DNA from: Paragordius varius
Lineage: Eukaryota; Nematomorpha
Direction of reading: 5' to 3'
Assembly: GCA_964247055.1 (NCBI GenBank)
Contig: OZ176056.1
Coordinates: forward strand, 186,001-250,000
DNA: 64,000 bases
The notes beneath the pieces were generated by a model. It did not search any database, was not told the origin of the DNA, and saw only the letters and a list, made by a program, of their open reading frames with translations. A program made the translations under genes and the position numbers. The stretch's first letter is position 1. Each line of letters begins with the position of its first letter. Of the stretch, positions 13,803-27,400 are shown in pieces.

Positions 13803-16734
13803 ATGGCTATCTAAAATCCAAATTTGATCAGGTGATGTCACCATAATTTTTTTTGGGTAGCCCTATGGTAGTTCCATCATCACCCCAAATATTGTCGAGA
13901 TCGGAGTATAAATGTAATTTTTTTGAATTTTTTAAATATTTAAAAAATTTATTTTATACGATTTTAAAAATAAAAATGGCTACCTAAAATCCAAATTTGA
14001 TCAGGTGATGTCACCATAATTTTTTTGCGTAGCCCTATGGTAGTTCCATCATCACCCCAAATATTTTGGGGATCGGACTATAAATGTAATTTTTATGAAT
14101 TTTTTAAATATTTAAAAAATTTATTTTATACGATTTTAAAAATAAAAATGGCTACCTAAAATCCAAATTTGATCAGGTGATGTCGCCATAATTTTTTTGG
14201 GTAGCCCTATGGTAGTTCCATCATCACCCCAAATATTTTGGGGATCGGACTATAAATGTAATTTTTTTGAATTTTTTAAATATTTAAAAAATTTATTTTA
14301 TACGATTTTAAAAATAAAAATGGCTACCTAAAATCCAAATTTGATCAGGTGATGTCACCATAATTTTTTTTGCGTAGCCCTATGGTAGTTCCATCATCAC
14401 CCCAAATATTTTGGGGATCGGACTATAAATGTAATTTTTATGAATTTTTTAAATATTTAAAAAATTTATTTTATACGATTTTAAAAATAAAAATGGCTAC
14501 CTAAAATCCAAATTTGATCAGGTGATGTCGCCATAATTTTTTTGGGTAGCCCTATGGTAGTTCCATCATCACCCCAAATATTTTGGGGATCGGACTATAA
14601 ATGTAATTTTTATGAATTTTTTAAATATTTAAAAAATTTATTTTATACGATTTTAAAAATAAAAATGGCTACCTAAAATCCAAATTTGATCAGGTGATGT
14701 CGCCATAATTTTTTTGGGTAGCCCTATGGTAGTTCCATAATCACCCCAAATATTTTCGAGATCGGAGTATAAATGTAATTTTTATGAATTTTTTAAATAT
14801 TTAAAAAATTTATTTTATACGATTTTAAAAATAAAAATGGCTACCTAAAATCCAAATTTGATCAGGTGATGTCGCCATAATTTTTTTTGGGTAGCCCTAT
14901 GGTAGTTCCATCATCACCCCAAATATTTTCGAGATCGGAGTATAAATGTAATTTTTATGAATTTTTTAAATATTTAAAAAATTTATTTTATACGATTTTA
15001 AAAATAAAAATGGCTACCTAAATATCCTAATTTGATCAGGTGATGTCACCATAATTTTTTTTGGGTAGCCCTATGGTAGTTCCATCATCACCCCAAATAT
15101 TGTCGAGATCGGAGTATAAATGTAATTTTTTTGAATTTTTTAAATATTTAAAAAATTTATTTTATACGATTTTAAAAATAAAAATGGCTACCTAAAATCC
15201 AAATTTGATCAGGTGATGTCACCATAATTTTTTTGCGTAGCCCTATGGTAGTTCCATCATCACCCCAAATATTTTGGGGATCGGACTATAAATGTAATTT
15301 TTATGAATTTTTTAAATATTTAAAAAATTTATTTTATACGATTTTAAAAATAAAAATGGCTACCTAAAATCCAAATTTGATCAGGTGATGTCGCCATAAT
15401 TTTTTTGGGTAGCCCTATGGTAGTTCCATCATCACCCCAAATATTTTGGGGATCGGACTATAAATGTAATTTTTTTGAATTTTTTAAATATTTAAAAAAT
15501 TTATTTTATACGATTTTAAAAATAAAAATGGCTACCTAAAATCCAAATTTGATCAGGTGATGTCACCATAATTTTTTTTGCGTAGCCCTATGGTAGTTCC
15601 ATCATCACCCCAAATATTTTAGGGATCGGACTATAAATGTAATTTTTATGAATTTTTTAAATATTTAAAAAATTTATTTTATACGATTTTAAAAATAAAA
15701 ATGGCTACCTAAAATCCAAATTTGATCAGGTGATGTCGCCATAATTTTTTTGGGTAGCCCTATGGTAGTTCCATCATCACCCCAAATATTTTGGGGATCG
15801 GACTATAAATGTAATTTTTATGAATTTTTTAAATATTTAAAAAATTTATTTTATACGATTTTAAAAATAAAAATGGCTACCTAAAATCCAAATTTGATCA
15901 GGTGATGTCGCCATAATTTTTTTGGGTAGCCCTATGGTAGTTCCATCATCACCCCAAATATTTTGGGGATCGGACTATAAATGTAATTTTTTTGAATTTT
16001 TTAAATATTTAAAAAATTTATTTTATACGATTTTAAAAATAAAAATGGCTACCTAAAATCCAAATTTGATCAGGTGATGTCACCATAATTTTTTTTGCGT
16101 AGCCCTATGGTAGTTCCATCATCACCCCAAATATTTTAGGGATCGGACTATAAATGTAATTTTTATGAATTTTTTAAATATTTAAAAAATTTATTTTATA
16201 CGATTTTAAAAATAAAAATGGCTACCTAAAATCCAAATTTGATCAGGTGATGTCGCCATAATTTTTTTGGGTAGCCCTATGGTAGTTCCATCATCACCCC
16301 AAATATTTTGGGGATCGGACTATAAATGTAATTTTTATGAATTTTTTAAATATTTAAAAAATTTATTTTATACGATTTTAAAAATAAAAATGGCTACCTA
16401 AAATCCAAATTTGATCAGGTGATGTCGCCATAATTTTTTTGGGTAGCCCTATGGTAGTTCCATCATCACCCCAAATATTTTCGAGATCGGAGTATAAATG
16501 TAATTTTTATGAATTTTTTAAATATTTAAAAAATTTATTTTATACGATTTTAAAAATAAAAATGGCTACCTAAAATCCAAATTTGATCAGGTGATGTCGC
16601 CATAATTTTTTTTGGGTAGCCCTATGGTAGTTCCATCATCACCCCAAATATTTTCGAGATCGGAGTATAAATGTAATTTTTATGAATTTTTTAAATATTT
16701 AAAAAATTTATTTTATACGATTTTAAAAATAAAA
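13803..16734 (+). repeat. Sat1 seven-monomer repeat, then its ten-monomer expanded copy
   Basis: Seven units at 13803-15009 run in the order ATTGTCGAG, GCGTAG, GTCGCC with GGGG, GCGTAG with GGGG, GTCGCC with GGGG, then two GTCGCC units with TCGAG. The same order recurs at 15010-16734, but with an extra three-unit cassette carrying TTTTAGGGATC (A15621 and A16138, 517 bp apart). Units with AATATCCT mark the boundaries (T15023 and T16748, 1725 bp apart). Many units here have seven instead of eight T before GGGTAGCC, which separates this stretch from the first 13 kb. Confidence 0.78.
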
Positions 16735-19700
16735 ATGGCTACCTAAATATCCTAATTTGATCAGGTGATGTCACCATAATTTTTTTTGGGTAGCCCTATG
16801 GTAGTTCCATCATCACCCCAAATATTTTCGAGATCGGAGTATAAATGTAATTTTTATGAATTTTTTAAATATTTAAAAAATTTATTTTATACGATTTTAA
16901 AAATAAAAATGGCTACCTAAAATCCAAATTTGATCAGGTGATGTCGCCATAATTTTTTTTGGGTAGCCCTATGGTAGTTCCATCATCACCCCAAATATTT
17001 TCGAGATCGGAGTATAAATGTAATTTTTATGAATTTTTTAAATATTTAAAAAATTTATTTTATACGATTTTAAAAATAAAAATGGCTACCTAAATATCCT
17101 AATTTGATCAGGTGATGTCACCATAATTTTTTTTGGGTAGCCCTATGGTAGTTCCATCATCACCCCAAATATTTTCGAGATCGGAGTATAAATGTAATTT
17201 TTATGAATTTTTTAAATATTTAAAAAATTTATTTTATACGATTTTAAAAATAAAAATGGCTACCTAAAATCCAAATTGATCAGGTGATGTCACTATAATT
17301 TTTTTTGGGTAGCCCTATGGTAGTTCCATCATCACCCCAAATATTTTCGAGATCGGAGTATAAATGTAATTTTTATGAATTTTTTAAATATTTAAAAAAT
17401 TTATTTTATACGATTTTAAAAATAAAAATGGCTACCTAAATATCCTAATTTGATCAGGTGATGTCACCATAATTTTTTTTGGGTAGCCCTATGGTAGTTC
17501 CATCATCACCCCAAATATTTTCGAGATCGGAGTATAAATGTAATTTTTATGAATTTTTTAAATATTTAAAAAATTTATTTTATACGATTTTAAAAATAAA
17601 AATGGCTACCTAAAATCCAAATTGATCAGGTGATGTCACTATAATTTTTTTTGGGTAGCCCTATGGTAGTTCCATCATCACCCCAAATATTTTGGGGATC
17701 GGACTATAAATGTAATTTTTATGAATTTTTTAAATATTTAAAAAATTTATTTTATACGATTTTAAAAATAAAAATGGCTACCTAAAATCCAAATTTGATC
17801 AGGTGATGTCACCATAATTTTTTTGGGTAGCCCTATGGTAGTTCCATCATCACCCCAAATATTTTCGAGATCGGAGTATAAATGTAATTTTTATGAATTT
17901 TTTAAATATTTAAAAAATTTATTTTATACGATTTTAAAAATAAAAATGGCTACCTAAAATCCAAATTTGATCAGGTGATGTCACCATAATTTTTTTTGGG
18001 TAGCCCTATGGTAGTTCCATCATCACCCCAAATATAGTCGAGATCGGAGTATAAATGTAATTTTTTTGAATTTTTTAAATATTTAAAAAATTTATTTTAT
18101 ACGATTTTAAAAATAAAAATGGCTACCTAAAATCCAAATTTGATCAGGTGATGTCACCATAATTTTTTTGGGTAGCCCTATGGTAGTTCCATCATCACCC
18201 CAAATATTTTCGAGATCGGAGTATAAATGTAATTTTTATGAATTTTTTAAATATTTAAAAAATTTATTTTATACGATTTTAAAAATAAAAATCGCTACCT
18301 AAAATCCAAATTTGATCAGGTGATGTCACCATAATTTTTTTTGGGTAGCCCTATGGTAGTTCCATCATCACCCCAAATATAGTCGAGATCGGAGTATAAA
18401 TGTAATTTTTTTGAATTTTTTAAATATTTAAAAAATTTATTTTATACGATTTTAAAAATAAAAATGGCTACCTAAAATCCAAATTTGATCAGGTGATGTC
18501 ACCATAATTTTTTTGGGTAGCCCTATGGTAGTTCCATCATCACCCCAAATATTTTCGAGATCGGAGTATAAATGTAATTTTTATGAATTTTTTAAATATT
18601 TAAAAAATTTATTTTATACAATTTAAAAATAAAAATGGCTACCTAAAATCCAAATTTGATCAGGTGATGTCACCATAATTTTTTTTGGGTAGCCCTATGG
18701 TAGTTCCATCATCACCCCAAATATTTTCGAGATCGGAATATGTAATTTTTATGAATTTTTTAAATATTTAAAAAATTTATTTTATACGATTTTAAAAATA
18801 AAAATGGCTACCTAAATATCCTAATTTGATCAGGTGATGTCACCATAATTTTTTTTGGGTAGCCCTATGGTAGTTCCATCATCACCCCAAATATTTTCGA
18901 GATCGGAGTATAAATGTAATTTTTATGAATTTTTTAAATATTTAAAAAATTTATTTTATACGATTTTAAAAATAAAAATGGCTACCTAAAATCCAAATTG
19001 ATCAGGTGATGTCACTATAATTTTTTTTGGGTAGCCCTATGGTAGTTCCATCATCACCCCAAATATTTTCGAGATCGGAATATGTAATTTTTATGAATTT
19101 TTTAAATATTTAAAAAATTTATTTTATACGATTTTAAAAATAAAAATGGCTACCTAAATATCCTAATTTGATCAGGTGATGTCACCATAATTTTTTTTGG
19201 GTAGCCCTATGGTAGTTCCATCATCACCCCAAATATTTTCGAGATCGGAGTATAAATGTAATTTTTATGAATTTTTTAAATATTTAAAAAATTTATTTTA
19301 TACGATTTTAAAAATAAAAATGGCTACCTAAAATCCAAATTGATCAGGTGATGTCACTATAATTTTTTTTGGGTAGCCCTATGGTAGTTCCATCATCACC
19401 CCAAATATTTTCGAGATCGGAGTATAAATGTAATTTTTATGAATTTTTTAAATATTTAAAAAATTTATTTTATACGATTTTAAAATAGAAATGGCTACCT
19501 AAAATCCAAATTTGATCAGGTGATGTCACCATAATTTTTTTTGGGTAGCCCTATGGTAGTTCCATCATCACCCCAAATATTGTCGAGATCGGAGTATAAA
19601 TGTAATTTTTTTGAATTTTTTAAATATTTAAAAAATTTATTTTATACGATTTTAAAAATAAAAATGGCTACCTAAAATCCAAATTTGATCAGGTGATGTC

Positions 19701-21400
19701 GCCATAATTTTTTTTGGGTAGCCCTATGGTAGTTCCATCATAACCCCAAATATTTTTGAGATCGGAATATGTAATTTTTATGAATTTTTTAAATATTTAA
19801 AAAATTTATTTTATACGATTTTAAAAATAAAAATGGCTACCTAAATATCCTAATTTGATCAGGTGATGTCACCATAATTTTTTTTGGGTAGCCCTATGGT
19901 AGTTCCATCATCACCCCAAATATTTTCGAGATCGGAGTATAAATGTAATTTTTATGAATTTTTTAAATATTTAAAAAATTTATTTTATACGATTTTAAAA
20001 ATAAAAATGGCTACCTAAAATCCAAATTGATCAGGTGATGTCACTATAATTTTTTTTGGGTAGCCCTATGGTAGTTCCATCATCACCCCAAATATTTTCG
20101 AGATCGGAGTATAAATGTAATTTTTATGAATTTTTTAAATATTTAAAAAATTTATTTTATACGATTTTAAAATAGAAATGGCTACCTAAAATCCAAATTT
20201 GATCAGGTGATGTCACCATAATTTTTTTTGGGTAGCCCTATGGTAGTTCCATCATCACCCCAAATATTGTCGAGATCGGAGTATAAATGTAATTTTTTTC
20301 AATTTTTTAAATATTTAAAAAATTTATTTTATACGATTTTAAAAATAAAAATGGCTACCTAAAATCCAAATTTGATCAGGTGATGTCGCCATAATTTTTT
20401 TTGGGTAGCCCTATGGTAGTTCCATCATAACCCCAAATATTTTTGAGATCGGAATATGTAATTTTTATGAATTTTTTAAATATTTAAAAAATTTATTTTA
20501 TACGATTTTAAAAATAAAAATGGCTACCTAAATATCCTAATTTGATCAGGTGATGTCACCATAATTTTTTTTGGGTAGCCCTATGGTAGTTCCATCATCA
20601 CCCCAAATATTTTCGAGATCGGAGTATAAATGTAATTTTTATGAATTTTTTAAATATTTAAAAAATTTATTTTATACGATTTTAAAAATAAAAATGGCTA
20701 CCTAAAATCCAAATTGATCAGGTGATGTCACTATAATTTTTTTTGGGTAGCCCTATGGTAGTTCCATCATCACCCCAAATATTTTCGAGATCGGAATATG
20801 TAATTTTTATGAATTTTTTAAATATTTAAAAAATTTATTTTATACGATTTTAAAAATAAAAATGGCTACCTAAATATCCTAATTTGATCAGGTGATGTCA
20901 CCATAATTTTTTTTGGGTAGCCCTATGGTAGTTCCATCATCACCCCAAATATTTTCGAGATCGGAGTATAAATGTAATTTTTATGAATTTTTTAAATATT
21001 TAAAAAATTTATTTTATACGATTTTAAAAATAAAAATGGCTACCTAAAATCCAAATTGATCAGGTGATGTCACTATAATTTTTTTTGGGTAGCCCTATGG
21101 TAGTTCCATCATCACCCCAAATATTTTCGAGATCGGAGTATAAATGTAATTTTTATGAATTTTTTAAATATTTAAAAAATTTATTTTATACGATTTTAAA
21201 ATAGAAATGGCTACCTAAAATCCAAATTTGATCAGGTGATGTCACCATAATTTTTTTTGGGTAGCCCTATGGTAGTTCCATCATCACCCCAAATATTGTC
21301 GAGATCGGAGTATAAATGTAATTTTTTTGAATTTTTTAAATATTTAAAAAATTTATTTTATACGATTTTAAAAATAAAAATGGCTACCTAAAATCCAAAT
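16735..21400 (+). repeat. Sat1 dimeric repeat zone (AATATCCT and CCAAATTGATC units)
   Basis: Units in which AAATCCAAATTTG is replaced by AATATCCTAATTTG alternate with units having a one-base-shorter CCAAATTGATC followed by CACTAT, giving a roughly 345-bp dimer. Larger blocks are superimposed. The TAAAATAGAAATGG variant occurs at T19481, T20168 and T21197, which is 687 and 1029 bp apart (four and six monomers with small losses). A 4-bp deletion variant, GATCGGAATATG, appears first in this zone. The TCGAG class dominates and GGGG units are rare. Confidence 0.75.
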
Positions 21401-24400
21401 TTGATCAGGTGATGTCGCCATAATTTTTTTTGGGTAGCCCTATGGTAGTTCCATCATAACCCCAAATATTTTTGAGATCGGACTTTAAATGTAATTTTTA
21501 TGAATTTTTTAAATATTTAAAAAATTTATTTTATACGATTTTAAAAATAAAAATGGCTACCTAAAATCCAAATTTGATCAGGTGATGTCACCATAATTTA
21601 TTTTGGGTAGCCCTATGGTAGTTCCATCATCACCTTAAATATTTTCGAGATCGGAGCATAAATGTAATTTTTATGAATTTTTTAAATATTTAAAAAATTT
21701 ATTTTATACGATTTTAAAAATAAAAATGGCTACCTAAAATCCAAATTTGATCAGGTGATGTCGCCATAGTTTTTTTTGGGTAGCCCTATGGTAGTTCCAT
21801 CATCACCCCAAATATTTTCGAGATCGGAGTATAAATGTAATTTTTATGAATTTTTTAAATATTTAAAAAATTTATTTTATACGATTTTAAAAATAAAAAT
21901 GGCTACCTAAAATCCAAATTTGATCAGGTGATGTCACCATAATTTTTTTTGGGTAGCCCTATGGTAGTTCCATCATCACCCCAAATATAGTCGAGATCGG
22001 AGTATAAATGTAATTTTTTTGAATTTTTTAAATATTTAAAAAATTTATTTTATACGATTTTAAAAATAAAAATGGCTACCTAAAATCCAAATTTGATCAG
22101 GTGATGTCACCATAATTTTTTTGGGTAGCCCTATGGTAGTTCCATCATCACCCCAAATATTTTCGAGATCGGAGTATAAATGTAATTTTTATGAATTTTT
22201 TAAATATTTAAAAAATTTATTTTATACGATTTTAAAAATAAAAATGGCTACCTAAAATCCAAATTTGATCAGGTGATGTCACCATAATTTTTTTGGGTAG
22301 CCCTATGGTAGTTCCATCATCACCCCAAATATTGTCGAGATCGGAGTATAAATGTAATTTTTTTGAATTTTTTAAATATTTAAAAAATTTATTTTATACG
22401 ATTTTAAAAATAAAAATGGCTACCTAAAATCCAAATTTGATCAGGTGATGTCGCCATAATTTTTTTTGGGTAGCCCTATGGTAGTTCCATCATAACCCCA
22501 AATATTTTTGAGATCGGACTTTAAATGTAATTTTTATGAATTTTTTAAATATTTAAAAAATTTATTTTATACGATTTTAAAAATAAAAATGGCTACCTAA
22601 AATCCAAATTTGATCAGGTGATGTCACCATAATTTATTTTGGGTAGCCCTATGGTAGTTCCATCATCACCTTAAATATTTTCGAGATCGGAGCATAAATG
22701 TAATTTTTATGAATTTTTTAAATATTTAAAAAATTTATTTTATACGATTTTAAAAATAAAAATGGCTACCTAAAATCCAAATTTGATCAGGTGATGTCGC
22801 CATAGTTTTTTTTGGGTAGCCCTATGGTAGTTCCATCATCACCCCAAATATTTTCGAGATCGGAGTATAAATGTAATTTTTATGAATTTTTTAAATATTT
22901 AAAAAATTTATTTTATACGATTTTAAAAATAAAAATGGCTACCTAAAATCCAAATTTGATCAGGTGATGTCACCATAATTTTTTTTGGGTAGCCCTATGG
23001 TAGTTCCATCATCACCCCAAATATAGTCGAGATCGGAGTATAAATGTAATTTTTTTGAATTTTTTAAATATTTAAAAAATTTATTTTATACGATTTTAAA
23101 AATAAAAATGGCTACCTAAAATCCAAATTTGATCAGGTGATGTCACCATAATTTTTTTGGGTAGCCCTATGGTAGTTCCATCATCACCCCAAATATTTTC
23201 GAGATCGGAGTATAAATGTAATTTTTATGAATTTTTTAAATATTTAAAAAATTTATTTTATACGATTTTAAAAATAAAAATGGCTACCTAAAATCCAAAT
23301 TTGATCAGGTGATGTCACCATAATTTTTTTTGGGTAGCCCTATGGTAGTTCCATCATCACCCCAAATATAGTCGAGATCGGAGTATAAATGTAATTTTTT
23401 TGAATTTTTTAAATATTTAAAAAATTTATTTTATACGATTTTAAAAATAAAAATGGCTACCTAAAATCCAAATTTGATCAGGTGATGTCACCATAATTTT
23501 TTTGGGTAGCCCTATGGTAGTTCCATCATCACCCCAAATATTTTCGAGATCGGAGTATAAATGTAATTTTTATGAATTTTTTAAATATTTAAAAAATTTA
23601 TTTTATACGATTTTAAAAATAAAAATGGCTACCTAAAATCCAAATTTGATCAGGTGATGTCACCATAATTTTTTTTGGGTAGCCCTATGGTAGTTCCATC
23701 ATCACCCCAAATATTTTCGAGATCGGAGTATAAATGTAATTTTTATGAATTTTTTAAATATTTAAAAAATTTATTTTATACGATTTTAAAAATAAAAATG
23801 GCTACCTAAAATCCAAATTTGATCAGGTGATGTCACCATAATTTTTTTTGGGTAGCCCTATGGTAGTTCCATCATCACCCCAATAGTCGAGATCGGAGTA
23901 TAAATGTAATTTTTTTGAATTTTTTAAATATTTAAAAAATTTATTTTATACGATTTTAAAAATAAAAATGGCTACCTAAAATCCAAATTTGATCAGGTGA
24001 TGTCACCATAATTTTTTTGGGTAGCCCTATGGTAGTTCCATCATCACCCCAAATATTTTCGAGATCGGAGTATAAATGTAATTTTTATGAATTTTTTAAA
24101 TATTTAAAAAATTTATTTTATACGATTTTAAAAATAAAAATGGCTACCTAAAATCCAAATTTGATCAGGTGATGTCACCATATTTTTTTTGGGTAGCCCT
24201 ATGGTAGTTCCATCATCACCCCAAATATTTTGGGGATCGGACTATAAATGTAATTTTTATGAATTTTTTAAATATTTAAAAAATTTATTTTATACGATTT
24301 TAAAAATAAAAATGGCTACCTAAAATCCAAATTTGATCAGGTGATGCCATAATTTATTTTGGGTAGCCCTATGGTAGTTCCATCATCACCTTAAATATGT

Positions 24401-27400
24401 TCGAGATCGGAGTATAAATGTAATTTTTATGAATTTTTTAAATATTTAAAAAATTTATTTTATACGATTTTAAAAATAAAAATGGCTACCTAAAATCCAA
24501 ATTTGATCAGGTGATGTCACCATAATTTTTTTTGGGTAGCCCTATGGTAGTTCCATCATCACCCCAAATATTTTCGAGATCGGAATATGTAATTTTTATG
24601 AATTTTTTAAATATTTAAAAAATTTATTTTATACGATTTTAAAAATAAAAATGGCTACCTAAAATCCAAATTTGATCAGGTGATGTCACCATATTTTTTT
24701 TGGGTAGCCCTATGGTAGTTCCATCATCACCCCAAATATTTTGGGGATCGGACTATAAATGTAATTTTTATGAATTTTTTAAATATTTAAAAAATTTAAT
24801 TTATACGATTTTAAAAATAAAAATGGCTACCTAAAATCCAAATTTGATCAGGTGATGTCACCATAATTTTTTTTGGGTAGCCCTATGGTAGTTCCATCAT
24901 CACCCCAAATATTTTCGAGATCGGAATATGTAATTTTTATGAATTTTTTAAATATTTAAAAAATTTATTTTATACGATTTTAAAAATAAAAATGGCTACC
25001 TAAAATCCAAATTTGATCAGGTGATGTCGCCATAATTTTTTTTGCGTAGCCCTATGGTAGTTCCATCATCACCCCAAATATTGTCGAGATCGGAGTATAA
25101 ATGTAATTTTTTTGAATTTTTTAAATATTTAAAAAATTTATTTTATACGATTTTAAAAATAAAAATGGCTACCTAAAATCCAAATTTGATCAGGTGATGT
25201 CGCCATAATTTTTTTTGGGTAGCCCTATGGTAGTTCCATCATAACCCCAAATATTTTTGAGATCGGACTTTAAATGTAATTTTTATGAATTTTTTAAATA
25301 TTTAAAAAATTTATTTTATACGATTTTAAAAATAAAAATGGCTACCTAAAATCCAAATTTGATCAGGTGATGTCACCATATTTTTTTTGGGTAGCCCTAT
25401 GGTAGTTCCATCATCACCCCAAATATTTTCGAGATCGGAGTATAAATGTAATTTTTATGAATTTTTTAAATATTTAAAAAATTTATTTTATACGATTTTA
25501 AAAATAAAAATGGCTACCTAAAATCCAAATTTGATCAGGTGATGTCACCATAATTTTTTTTGGGTAGCCCTATGGTAGTTCCATCATCACCCCAAATATA
25601 GTCGAGATCGGAGTATAAATGTAATTTTTTTGAATTTTTTAAATATTTAAAAAATTTATTTTATACGATTTTAAAAATAAAAATGGCTACCTAAAATCCA
25701 AATTTGATCAGGTGATGTCACCATAATTTTTTTGGGTAGCCCTATGGTAGTTCCATCATCACCCCAAATATTTTCGAGATCGGAGTATAAATGTAATTTT
25801 TATGAATTTTTTAAATATTTAAAAAATTTATTTTATACGATTTTAAAAATAAAAATGGCTACCTAAAATCCAAATTTGATCAGGTGATGTCACCATAATT
25901 TTTTTTGGGTAGCCCTATGGTAGTTCCATCATCACCCCAAATATTTTCGAGATCGGAGTATAAATGTAATTTTTATGAATTTTTTAAATATTTAAAAAAT
26001 TTATTTTATACGATTTTAAAAATAAAAATGGCTACCTAAAATCCAAATTTGATCAGGTGATGTCACCATAATTTTTTTTGGGTAGCCCTATGGTAGTTCC
26101 ATCATCACCCCAATAGTCGAGATCGGAGTATAAATGTAATTTTTTTGAATTTTTTAAATATTTAAAAAATTTATTTTATACGATTTTAAAAATAAAAATG
26201 GCTACCTAAAATCCAAATTTGATCAGGTGATGTCACCATAATTTTTTTGGGTAGCCCTATGGTAGTTCCATCATCACCCCAAATATTTTCGAGATCGGAG
26301 TATAAATGTAATTTTTATGAATTTTTTAAATATTTAAAAAATTTATTTTATACGATTTTAAAAATAAAAATGGCTACCTAAAAACTAAATTTGATCAGGT
26401 GATGTCACCATATTTTTTTTGGGTAGCCCTATGGTAGTTCCATCATCACCCCAAATATTTTGGGGATCGGACTATAAATGTAATTTTTATGAATTTTTTA
26501 AATATTTAAAAAATTTATTTTATACGATTTTAAAAATAAAAATGGCTACCTAAAATCCAAATTTGATCAGGTGATGCCATAATTTATTTTGGGTAGCCCT
26601 ATGGTAGTTCCATCATCACCTTAAATATTTTCGAGATCGGAGTATAAATGTAATTTTTATGAATTTTTTAAATATTTAAAAAATTTATTTTATACGATTT
26701 TAAAAATAAAAATGGCTACCTAAAATCCAAATTTGATCTGGTGATGTCACCATAATTTTTTTTGGGTAGCCCTATGGTAGTTCCATCATCACCCCAAATA
26801 TTTTCGAGATCGGAATATGTAATTTTTATGAATTTTTTAAATATTTAAAAAATTTATTTTATACGATTTTAAAAATAAAAATGGCTACCTAAAATCCAAA
26901 TTTGATCAGGTGATGTCACCATAATTTATTTTGGGTAGCCCTATGGTAGTTCCATCATCACCCCAAATATTGTCGAGATCGGAGCATAAATGTAATTTTT
27001 ATGAATTTTTTAAATATTTAAAAAATTTATTTTATACGATTTTAAAAATAAAAATGGCTACCTAAAATCCAAATTTGATCAGGTGATGTCGCCATAATTT
27101 TTTTTGCGTAGCCCTATGGTAGTTCCATCATAACCCCAAATATTTTTGAGATCGGACTTTAAATGTAATTTTTATGAATTTTTTAAATATTTAAAAAATT
27201 TATTTTATACGATTTTAAAAATAAAAATGGCTACCTAAAATCCAAATTTGATCAGGTGATGTCACCATAATTTATTTTGGGTAGCCCTATGGTAGTTCCA
27301 TCATCACCTTAAATATTTTCGAGATCGGAGCATAAATGTAATTTTTATGAATTTTTTAAATATTTAAAAAATTTATTTTATACGATTTTAAAAATAAAAA

